Of a stretch of DNA of 25,844 nt, positions 6,970-14,036 are shown one piece after another. Position numbers and translations under genes: made by a program. Below the pieces are notes generated by a model. That model made no database searches, was not told the DNA's origin, and saw only the letters and a program-made list of their open reading frames with translations. Location: NCBI GenBank assembly GCA_026400695.1, contig JAPLON010000011.1, positions 1-25,844 on the forward strand, written 5' to 3'. How positions within the stretch are numbered: the stretch's first letter is position 1; each line of letters opens with the position of its first letter. Source of the DNA: Pseudomonadota bacterium (GTDB taxonomy: Bacteria > Pseudomonadota > Alphaproteobacteria > Paracaedibacterales > CAITNM01).

Positions 6970-8868
6970 ATGTTTGAAAAATTAACCTTTGATCGTAGCA
7001 ATTTTTATATAATTTTAACCTTTTTACCATTTATTTCTGTTGCTTGGCCATGGGGAATTTTTTATGAATCAAACTGGTCGGTTTTTGGATTGTGGTTAGT
7101 TGCCGGTATTTGTCTTATTTCAAATACGAAGTCTGTTCAGGCAGGTATTTTGCCGATTGGTTTTTTTGCCTTAGGTGTACTTAGCCTTATTGGCATTATC
7201 CAAAATGGTTTAACTTCCGTTGTTGGTATTAATGAAATTCGCGAAGGTACTGCTACTTTTTTAAGCTTAGCAATTGTTTTAGTTACTGTACGCCCTAATC
7301 AGAATTATCCATTATGGTTATGTCCTGTAATTTATGGGGTTATAACAATATTGGGGTTTTATGGATGGATCAATTTAGGGTGGAAAACTTATGTTTTTTT
7401 GGACATTGCAGCTTTTGCTATGCTAGCAAGCATTCCTATGTATACGTCATTTCGCAGTTCAGTCGCTGCTTCACATAAAGGCTTATGGGATGGTTTATAT
7501 GTAGCTTCTTTTTTCTATTTAATATATTACAGCGACAACGATGCTGCAGTTATCGCTTGTGCGTGTGCCGCAGTATTTGTATTTTTGTTACCTTTTGCAA
7601 AAAAGTATATCAAATTTTTACCAAAAAATGATGGTTTCTATATAGTTGTCGGACTAAGTACTATTGCATTATTAGTGCTCTATTCGTGGAATTTTTTTTC
7701 TTATTTGCCTTCACAGTTACAAAGTCGCGCGCTACTTGGAATTGTAACTGTTTTGCAGTATTTCGATAATTTTAGCTTTACTAAATTAATGCATATCCTT
7801 TTTGGTTATGGGTGGGGCAGTTTTCAGGAATTCCCATTATTAAATTTATTTAACATTGAGAATTTTAGCATTTATAGCAATGGCGATTACAAACCAAATT
7901 GGGAGTTTTTAGAACGTAACTTACTTCATACTCATAATTTTATTTTGGAAACAATGGTTTCATCTGGTTTGGTTGGGGTTGGTGTGTTGCTAACGTTTAT
8001 TTGTAAATGGATACAAAATATTGAGTCTGCTGACTGGTCTGGCCGTTTTTTTGTGGTTAGCTATTTAATTCTCTTAAGTGCTTGGTTTCAAACGCCACCT
8101 GTTCTAGTGTTTTGCCTGTTAGCAATGATTTCGATAAAAGAAAAAGTTACTTATAAATTTGACGTGCCGCGCTTAGTTTCACTTACAGTTGGTGGGGCTT
8201 TAATATTTTTTGCATGCAGTGAATTTTGGGTTTCTTGCAGGCTTGACAGGTATAGGTTTAATGATCTGAAAAATTTTGAATCAGATACATTAGAATTTAT
8301 TAATGATCCTGCTCATATTTACAACAAAATTAGCACCTATAAAGTGTCAAACAGAATTATTGAGCAGGCTATTTTAGCAGTAGGTAAGGCCAAGTCAGTA
8401 TCACCTGAGATTGAAAAGGGTGTGATAAATCTTGTTGCAGATTACATGGATTCTTACCAAAAACGTAATGTGGTAAGTTCTGTCCATATTATAAATTTGT
8501 GCAATACATTTGTTAATATTGAGAATGTGAACATACGTACTAACTCAACAATTTTTAAATTATTTAAAGCTGTTTTACTTGAACATTTATCAAGATTTCC
8601 AGAACGTGCAGATATGACGATTGGTTATTTAAATTTCTGCTTTAATAAATTGCAAAATAATGCAGAGTTTGAATTTATGGTAGATGCTGTTTTGAAGGCG
8701 TGTCCTACGCATCCAGTTGGATTATGGTTTAAAGGTCTTGCTCAATTAAGCAAAGGAGTTGAGAAACAGCAGGCGCTAACAAATATGAGAAACGCTATAA
8801 AAGGCGGATTGCTAAGGTTTATGCCTGTTGAAACAGAAGTTTTAAAAGGCTTAGGAATTCAACAGTAA
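6970..8868 (+). CDS. O-antigen ligase/polymerase (Wzy_C-like) membrane protein
   Basis: 632 residues. About ten to twelve membrane segments fill residues 10-430. The family signature is in the large loop: SRALLG and LFGYGWGSF (about 252-280), then LLHTHNFILETMVSSGLVG (about 318-336), the His-x-His-Asn region shared by WaaL ligases and Wzy polymerases. A soluble C-terminal part (about 440-632) is helical and may carry TPR-like repeats. Such proteins move or polymerise undecaprenyl-linked glycans at the periplasmic face of the inner membrane. No glycosyltransferase or other polysaccharide gene is adjacent, so the glycan cannot be named. The ribosome binding site is weak. The stop lies inside the end of the convergent ABC ATPase gene. 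Confidence 0.8.
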   Translation: MFEKLTFDRSNFYIILTFLPFISVAWPWGIFYESNWSVFGLWLVAGICLISNTKSVQAGILPIGFFALGVLSLIGIIQNGLTSVVGINEIREGTATFLSLAIVLVTVRPNQNYPLWLCPVIYGVITILGFYGWINLGWKTYVFLDIAAFAMLASIPMYTSFRSSVAASHKGLWDGLYVASFFYLIYYSDNDAAVIACACAAVFVFLLPFAKKYIKFLPKNDGFYIVVGLSTIALLVLYSWNFFSYLPSQLQSRALLGIVTVLQYFDNFSFTKLMHILFGYGWGSFQEFPLLNLFNIENFSIYSNGDYKPNWEFLERNLLHTHNFILETMVSSGLVGVGVLLTFICKWIQNIESADWSGRFFVVSYLILLSAWFQTPPVLVFCLLAMISIKEKVTYKFDVPRLVSLTVGGALIFFACSEFWVSCRLDRYRFNDLKNFESDTLEFINDPAHIYNKISTYKVSNRIIEQAILAVGKAKSVSPEIEKGVINLVADYMDSYQKRNVVSSVHIINLCNTFVNIENVNIRTNSTIFKLFKAVLLEHLSRFPERADMTIGYLNFCFNKLQNNAEFEFMVDAVLKACPTHPVGLWFKGLAQLSKGVEKQQALTNMRNAIKGGLLRFMPVETEVLKGLGIQQ

Positions 8869-9636
8869 GCGGTCATTATCAACCGTATTACCAAATTGGT
8901 GCATTAAATCTTGTGGGGTAAGGCCACTTCTTTCTTCACCTTTTACATCGTAAATTAATCGTCCCTCGTGCAGCATAATTGTGCGTGAACCATATTGTAG
9001 AGCTTGGCTTAAACTATGGGTGACCATTAATGTCGTTAAACCTTTTTCTTTAACAATGCGGTTTGTTAATTCCATTACAAATTTACTAGTTTTAGGATCA
9101 AGTGCCGCTGTGTGTTCGTCAAGTAGTAGAATTTTTAAAGGGCTTAATGTGGCCATTAGCAAACTAACTGCTTGGCGTTGTCCTCCGGATAACATCGTCA
9201 TTAATGTGTCTAATCGGTTTTCTAAGTCTAAATTTAAAGGTTTCAATAGCTCTTTAAATAAAATTTTTGACTCATTATTCACAGCTTTTTTTAATGAACG
9301 GCTTTTTCCACGACGTAAGGCTAATGCTAAATTTTCAGCTATTGTAAGGTTAGCGCAAGTTCCTGCGACTGGATCTTGAAAAACTCGTGCTACATGTTGT
9401 GCGCGTACATTGGTATTTTGATTGGTGACTATCTCATCGTCAATATGAATTGCACCAGAATCTGGAATTACTTCACCAGCAATAGTATTTAAAAGTGTTG
9501 ATTTTCCAGCTCCGTTGCTTCCGATTACTGTTAGGAATTCTCCTTCTTGAATACGTAGATCCAAATTATTTAGAGCAACGCGGAAAGCTGCCGTGCCTTT
9601 GCTAAAACTTACATTAATTTTTTCTAAAAATATCAT
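8851..9636 (-). CDS. ABC transporter ATP-binding protein, TrpXYZ-type importer
   Basis: 261 residues. Walker A is GSNGAGKST (39-47), the Q-loop lies near VFQDP, the ABC signature LSGGQRQ is at about 150, Walker B is ILLLDEHTAALDP (about 168-180), and the H-loop is VTHS. All are intact. It is the ATPase of the importer whose permease and binding protein lie directly upstream on the same strand (COG1101 with COG4120 and COG2984 by family pattern). Characterised members import tryptophan or tyrosine, but the family is broad and the substrate here is not proven. Its start lies four bases after the permease stop. Its last 18 bases overlap the end of the convergent O-antigen ligase-like gene. Confidence 0.9.
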   Translation of the reverse strand: MIFLEKINVSFSKGTAAFRVALNNLDLRIQEGEFLTVIGSNGAGKSTLLNTIAGEVIPDSGAIHIDDEIVTNQNTNVRAQHVARVFQDPVAGTCANLTIAENLALALRRGKSRSLKKAVNNESKILFKELLKPLNLDLENRLDTLMTMLSGGQRQAVSLLMATLSPLKILLLDEHTAALDPKTSKFVMELTNRIVKEKGLTTLMVTHSLSQALQYGSRTIMLHEGRLIYDVKGEERSGLTPQDLMHQFGNTVDNDRLLLNS

Positions 9637-9640
9637 CTGC

Positions 9641-10525
9641 CTAACTCTGTATGGCTTTTTTTAGATCAGGCAAAAGCATTGCTACACCAACCAATATTGC
9701 AGTAACTAAATTTAAATCAGTCGACAACAAGAAAAATCCACCAGCATTAAGTGCAGTTGCAATAACAAATTTGTAAAATATGGCCCCGATAATGCAAGCA
9801 ATAATCGCATGACTAATCTTTTTAATTGGTATAATTGCTTCGCCAACAATTACAGCTGCTAAACCATAAATAAGGGTACCAACACCCATAGTAATATCAG
9901 CAAAGCCATTTATTTGGGCAAATATAGCGCCTCCAAGCGCTACAAACGCATTTGATAAACAAAGCCCCAAGCCAATCATGCGCTTATCATTAATTCCTTG
10001 TGCACGTGCCATGCGGGCATTATTACCGGTGGCCCTTAAAGCTAATCCAACATCGGTTTTTAAAAACCTATTCAAAGCAAAGCCTAAAATTGTAACTAAT
10101 ATGAAAATCGGCATAATTCGCCAAAATGCCCCAAAAGGTACCTTTAGCGACAGGCAAAAAGTTTCAAATATGGTTGATTCACCAAGCAAAGGAATATTTG
10201 GCCGTCCCATAATTCGAAAATTTACCGAATAAAGAGCCGTCATTACCAAAATTCCAGAAAGTAAATTTATGAATCGTAAATGGGTAGAAAGCCAGGCAGT
10301 TATTAGACCAGCCATCCCACCTAAAATTACTGCAGCAATAGTTGCGTGTATTGGATTAAGCCCGGCAACTATTAGAGATGCACAAGTTGCTGCCCCCAAA
10401 GGAAATGTGCCATCAATACTTAGGTCAGGAAAATCAAGTATGCGCAAAGATAAGTAAACACCAATTGCCACAAGGCCATAAATCAAACCTTGTTCAATGG
10501 CGCCAAAAAATTGAAAACTGTTCAT
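9641..10525 (-). CDS. ABC transporter permease, TrpXYZ-type importer
   Basis: 294 residues with about eight membrane helices. The family start is clear: GAIEQGLIYGLVAIGVYLSLRILDFPDLSIDG, broken here as GAIEQGLIYGLVAIGVYLSL then RILDFPDLSIDGTFPLGAA, which matches the branched-chain/TrpY permease pattern. Later LRATGNNARMARAQGI (about 182-197) is the conserved cytoplasmic loop contacting the ATPase. The ATG overlaps the stop of the binding-protein gene by four bases (ATGA), so the two are translationally coupled. It forms the membrane channel of the importer. Confidence 0.9.
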   Translation of the reverse strand: MNSFQFFGAIEQGLIYGLVAIGVYLSLRILDFPDLSIDGTFPLGAATCASLIVAGLNPIHATIAAVILGGMAGLITAWLSTHLRFINLLSGILVMTALYSVNFRIMGRPNIPLLGESTIFETFCLSLKVPFGAFWRIMPIFILVTILGFALNRFLKTDVGLALRATGNNARMARAQGINDKRMIGLGLCLSNAFVALGGAIFAQINGFADITMGVGTLIYGLAAVIVGEAIIPIKKISHAIIACIIGAIFYKFVIATALNAGGFFLLSTDLNLVTAILVGVAMLLPDLKKAIQS

Positions 10526-11442
10526 AAATCTATACCACCTACTGTTACAGCTTCATCTAAAAGGTCAGAATCTAGTTTTAAGCCAAGTTTGGCAATTGCA
10601 TCCATATTCAAATGAAGTTGCGGATATAATTCTTCTAACAAATCTCTTCTTATGTTATTCGGGTCTTTAAAAAAACTGCTCGCAATTTCAGCGATACTGT
10701 GGGCAATTTCTTGGGTGTCAAAATCAAAACCACCTAATGCTCCTCCACGAATCAAACCAGCATGATTAGCAAATACAGGAATTTTATGGGCATTAAAATG
10801 TTCAAAAATAAGTTCTGATTCAGCCATTACAACAGGGCTGGCAACAATAATAGCGGAATTAATATTCTGCGCCTCTTCCTTAAGCACAGTTGCTATGTTG
10901 CGATTTGATTTAAGTGGGCACAATCTTAAATTAATATTTTTTATCTTTGCCAATTCTTGAAATTGCAAAATGTTTTGCTTTATTGAGTCAACGTTATCAT
11001 CATAAATTAAAATGCAATTTATGTGTTGCTTAATAACAGACTCAATCAATTCTAGTAGTGGTTCTGTTTTGTCTTCAACAAAAACACCGACAACTTTTGA
11101 ATTTTCTTCCTCAGAGTTATCATTTAAACGAATAGCTATTTTTAGGGATAAATCATTTTGAGTAATCGCCTCGTCAAACTGGCTTTGCTCGAAAAATATC
11201 TTAATGTTCGAATCATTAAGTGTTTCTTTGGGGTTTTCAATGATTTGATTACGTTTAATATCATACAGCTTTAAGGATTTGCGAATGAAACTAATATCTT
11301 CCTTTACTCCAGGTGTTTTTGAAGTATAAATATAAACTTTTTTTTCAGAAAATGGCTGAGAGCTAAAAAATTTTTTATACAAAACAACGCCACCAATACA
11401 GGTAGCGAACGCAATAGCTATTAAAAATAATCGTAATTTCAT
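10522..11442 (-). CDS. ABC transporter substrate-binding protein (ABC_sub_bind, TrpX-like)
   Basis: 306 residues. The N-terminal hydrophobic segment (about 4-23) is a signal anchor or uncleaved signal; a Cys at about 15 lacks a clear lipobox. The C-terminal half is diagnostic of the PF04392 family: KIPVFANHAGLIRGGALGGFDFD (as KIPVFANHAGLIRGG then ALGGFDFD), then LHLNMDAIAKLGLKLDSDLL, matching the family's conserved N-x-x-A-x-x-LG ending. The N-terminal lobe is diverged and Lys/Asn/Glu-rich. It is the first gene of the importer operon, with an AGGA ribosome binding site in front of the ATG. The ligand cannot be read from the sequence; tryptophan, tyrosine or a related compound is a family-based guess. 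Confidence 0.85.
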   Translation of the reverse strand: MKLRLFLIAIAFATCIGGVVLYKKFFSSQPFSEKKVYIYTSKTPGVKEDISFIRKSLKLYDIKRNQIIENPKETLNDSNIKIFFEQSQFDEAITQNDLSLKIAIRLNDNSEEENSKVVGVFVEDKTEPLLELIESVIKQHINCILIYDDNVDSIKQNILQFQELAKIKNINLRLCPLKSNRNIATVLKEEAQNINSAIIVASPVVMAESELIFEHFNAHKIPVFANHAGLIRGGALGGFDFDTQEIAHSIAEIASSFFKDPNNIRRDLLEELYPQLHLNMDAIAKLGLKLDSDLLDEAVTVGGIDL

Positions 11443-11676
11443 AACATATTCCTAAACACGCAGAAACTATAACCTGTTTTTTATAAAAACAAAATATCGT
11501 GAGTGGTTTCTTGTGGTCCGGTATTTAAGAAAATCTCAATAAAGCAACACAGAATAAAAAATCTCACCCAAAAAGTAAGGTATCTGTTTTTGTGCATTAA
11601 CAGTAGATTAACGTGATATTAATGTTTCTCAGTAATAAATGAAAGGTGGATGATACTTATGTAATGCTCAGCAAAT
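11443..11676. promoter_or_regulatory. Divergent intergenic region before the ABC operon and the secreted-protein trio
   Basis: It holds the promoter region of the ABC operon on the minus strand (TTGTTT followed about 16 bases on by TATAGT) and the leader of the 11677 gene on the plus strand. In that leader an AGGTGG (11644-11649) precedes several crowded ATGs: 11650, 11659 (ATG-TAA, a start-stop) and 11664, none in frame with the long gene. No riboswitch or T-box pattern was recognised. Confidence 0.35.
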
Positions 11677-12288
11677 ATGCCAGGTAAAAAATTATTTTTT
11701 TTTAAAAATTCAATAATTTTAGCAATAGTAATGATCTTTTCTTCTACTGAAGTTTTTGCAAAAATCAAAAGGCCACACGTTGGTAATCCTGCAAAAGCCA
11801 TAAAAAATAAGGCAAAAAAAGCGGGGGGTAGCATCAAGAAAGGAGCTGCTAAAGCTGGAAAATCTTTAGCTGTGGGTGCCAAACTTATTAATAAAGGCTT
11901 AAAGATGGCTGGACTTCCAAATTATGATGACATCAAAAAAACTGCAAAGTGCATTGTTCCAACCCTTAAAGATGTTAATGCTTTACGCAAGAATCCAAAA
12001 AATGTCGCTCTCTTAAAAAAACTAAGGAAAAATCCATGTGTTGAGGAAGTAAAGGCTCTAAAAGCAGATTGCCAAGGGCCAGCAGCTTTTACCGCCCAAA
12101 TGGTTCCAAATCTGGGTGGACCTGTTACGGCTATATGTAATAAAATTTCAATGGCGGATTCAGACATAACATCGGCCCTAGATAGAGCAGAACAAATTCA
12201 AGCTTTTGCGATGGATCCAGCCGGAGAAGCAGCTAAGGAACTAGCAGGAGAGGATGATTCCGAGCCTGAAGATGATTCTGATGGGTAG
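11677..12288 (+). CDS. Small exported protein, basic N-half and acidic tail
   Basis: 203 residues, not recognised. The signal peptide is good: KKLFFFK, a hydrophobic core, then Ser-Thr-Glu-Val-Phe-Ala (cleavage near residue 29). The mature start is very basic and Gly/Ala/Lys-rich (about 30-75, for example KNKAKKAGGSIKKGAAKAGK). The middle has four cysteines (KCIV, PCVE, DCQG, ICNK) that could make two disulfides in the periplasm. The C-terminus is acidic (EDDSEPEDDSDG). The ATG has no good Shine-Dalgarno; an AGGTGG lies 28 bases upstream in front of short out-of-frame ATGs. Two further exported proteins follow on the same strand. It may be a secreted host-interaction protein, but that is only inference from style. 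Confidence 0.65.
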   Translation: MPGKKLFFFKNSIILAIVMIFSSTEVFAKIKRPHVGNPAKAIKNKAKKAGGSIKKGAAKAGKSLAVGAKLINKGLKMAGLPNYDDIKKTAKCIVPTLKDVNALRKNPKNVALLKKLRKNPCVEEVKALKADCQGPAAFTAQMVPNLGGPVTAICNKISMADSDITSALDRAEQIQAFAMDPAGEAAKELAGEDDSEPEDDSDG

Positions 12289-12471
12289 TAATGATTAAAT
12301 AGAAGCATAACATTCCAAAATCACAAAATAATACAATGTTAAGAAATTATTAACTATTTACGACTAATATAAAAACATATTCCGAAAAAATAATGGAATA
12401 TAAACCAAAAACATTTTGCACCATCAAAAAAGTTTTTGGGCGTCTCTTAATCGTAAATAAATAAGGAGAAA

Positions 12472-13248
12472 ATGATGCTTGGCAAACAAAAATTACTTGC
12501 CCTGATGATTCCTCTGGCCCTTTTGTCCACGGGAAAGATAATAGCAGCGACTTCGCAAATACCAGACTCTTTATACTTGCCAACAAGAAGTGTTAGGTAT
12601 GTCATGGCAAATGTCACGAATGCGTTGGGATTTCCGGTAACTGCAGGAAGCGATGCCTATGGTTGTTTTCCTAAGACAAATTTACGCTATATTGCTCCAA
12701 GCAGTAATCTCATAAAGCATATATACGTGCTACCAGAACCACTTACAACCATCAATAATGCATGTGATTCACTGGCAACTGTGCTCAAAAATAGCATGAC
12801 AAAAACGACTGCGAACCTGCAGCCGGTTGTACAAAAATTTACAGATTTGAATACAAGTAACGCATCGCTGCAGAGTCAAGTTAATTCTATAAACGGTCAG
12901 ATTACCGATATAAAAATGCATCAATCTGGATTATTCAGTGTGCAAAAAAACGAGGTGATGTGTCTTGCAGAACTTAATACTGTAACAAAATATAGAGACG
13001 ATCTTACTGCACAATTGAATGATTTGCAGGCTAAAGTGCGTGTAAAGCCCACCGCTTTGACACCCCAACCTGTTGTGGATACTAACAACAACCAGGTTGT
13101 TGCAGCTTCAACAAGCTCCACTGCTATCTCAAAGCCAGAGCCAATAGTTGTCCCATCTAAACAACTCAAGATCTACAAAAAGAAAAAACATAGGCATAGA
13201 AAACATCATCATTGGTACGGAATGCATCATCATAATAAAAGAAAATAA
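12472..13248 (+). CDS. Small exported coiled-coil protein with His/Lys-rich tail
   Basis: 258 residues, not recognised. AAGGAG lies just before the double ATG. A signal peptide (about 1-26, ending IIAA) leads to a mature domain with three cysteines (GCF, ACDS, MCLA). A coiled coil at about 120-190 (SLQSQVNSINGQITDI and DDLTAQLNDLQAKV) is followed by a Thr/Val/Pro linker. The tail (about 232-258) is packed with Lys and His, including RHRKHHHWYGMHHHNKRK, and could bind metal ions or acidic polymers such as nucleic acid or LPS. It sits between two other exported proteins on the same strand; the gap to the next gene is only 45 bases, suggesting co-transcription. Confidence 0.7.
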   Translation: MMLGKQKLLALMIPLALLSTGKIIAATSQIPDSLYLPTRSVRYVMANVTNALGFPVTAGSDAYGCFPKTNLRYIAPSSNLIKHIYVLPEPLTTINNACDSLATVLKNSMTKTTANLQPVVQKFTDLNTSNASLQSQVNSINGQITDIKMHQSGLFSVQKNEVMCLAELNTVTKYRDDLTAQLNDLQAKVRVKPTALTPQPVVDTNNNQVVAASTSSTAISKPEPIVVPSKQLKIYKKKKHRHRKHHHWYGMHHHNKRK

Positions 13249-13293
13249 AAACTTTCATTAAGCATTTAACTTATTGACATAAAGGAGATACCT

Positions 13294-13800
13294 ATGATTA
13301 AAACACATTACTTGCTGACCTTTCTGCTGTCTGCTGCACTATTGGCTGCAAAGGCTAATGCGTCATCAGATTTAACAGACTTAATAATATCAGATAGAAC
13401 CACCCAACAGACTGCGCTCAGTAACAGTAAGATCGCTCTCAGAGCGCTTGCGTCAGAAATGTTGCTTTCTCCAGTAGTGTACACTGACACAAATTACGAT
13501 CCTTCTGTCATTAAAAGCAAATGCATAGCCCTTGCTCAAGCTTGCATCACTGCCAACCCTGATTATGATGCCGCTTTAAAAGCTCAGGCTGCTAATGCAC
13601 TGAACCTAACACTTACAAGTAAGCTTGAGCAGCAAAAATTAACTTTAGCTAGTCTTCCTACAGTTGATTCAATAAATGAACTGGCTGGTATTTCTGCGCG
13701 GAACATTGGGTATTACCAAACGGAAACCGCTTCTATTAAAACAGAAATTCCATTGCTTCAACAGCAAATTAATGCTCTTAAAGCTCAGTTGAAACTTTAA
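13294..13800 (+). CDS. Small exported alpha-helical protein
   Basis: 168 residues, not recognised. AAAGGAG lies nine bases before the ATG. The signal peptide (about 1-23) ends in Ala-Asn-Ala. The mature part is almost all helix: Leu, Ala, Thr and Gln rich, with a Cys pair (KCIALAQAC, about residues 77 and 84) that may form a disulfide, and a C-terminal heptad-like coil (TEIPLLQQQINALKAQLKL). It follows the His-rich coiled-coil protein by 45 bases and ends at a strong terminator, so the pair is likely one unit. A periplasmic helical-bundle or partner role for the neighbour is possible. Confidence 0.7.
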   Translation: MIKTHYLLTFLLSAALLAAKANASSDLTDLIISDRTTQQTALSNSKIALRALASEMLLSPVVYTDTNYDPSVIKSKCIALAQACITANPDYDAALKAQAANALNLTLTSKLEQQKLTLASLPTVDSINELAGISARNIGYYQTETASIKTEIPLLQQQINALKAQLKL

Positions 13801-13817
13801 CGGCTCTTCTTTAATTA

Positions 13818-13855
13818 CTCTCGTTTCTTTCCAAGAAACGAGAGGCTCCTTTTAT
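13818..13855 (+). terminator. Intrinsic terminator after the secreted-protein genes
   Basis: A perfect 12-base-pair stem (CTCTCGTTTCTT, 13818-13829, with AAGAAACGAGAG, 13833-13844) has a three-base loop and is followed by GCTCCTTTTAT. It lies 18 bases after the stop of the 168-residue exported protein and separates that unit from the dnaK promoter. Confidence 0.85.
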
Positions 13856-13977
13856 ATGGAAAGTTAATCTCTATTTTTAAGATAAAACGATTCACCAAAC
13901 AGGAGTATCTAGCCCATTTTTCCTATAAATTTAAAGATTAACGTTACATAAAACTTTTTTTCTAATTAAAAATCTTG

Positions 13978-14011
13978 TATATTGTTAGCACTGTAAGCAG
14001 ATGAGTGCTAA
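13978..14011 (+). promoter_or_regulatory. CIRCE operator (HrcA site) with -10 box, upstream of dnaK
   Basis: TTAGCACTG (13985-13993), a nine-base spacer and GAGTGCTAA (14003-14011) match the CIRCE consensus TTAGCACTC-N9-GAGTGCTAA with one mismatch. A TATATT (13978-13983) directly before it is a plausible -10; the -35 is poor. The operator would cover the transcription start, the usual position for HrcA repression. AAGGAG follows before the dnaK ATG. Confidence 0.9.
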
Positions 14012-14036
14012 CAACTAAAAATACAAGGAGAAAATT

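Noticed and set aside
8981..9379. Plus-strand frame of 132 residues opposite the ABC ATPase
   Set aside because: It is the mirror frame of a highly conserved ATPase gene; its sequence has no family features.
11619..11882. Minus-strand frame of 87 residues
   Set aside because: It is antisense to the signal-peptide and basic region of the exported protein; the hydrophobic content is a by-product of Lys and Ala codons.
12377..12401. Inverted repeat ATATTCC/GGAATAT before the 12472 gene
   Set aside because: Only seven AT-rich pairs with no T tract; it could be an operator, but nothing else supports it.
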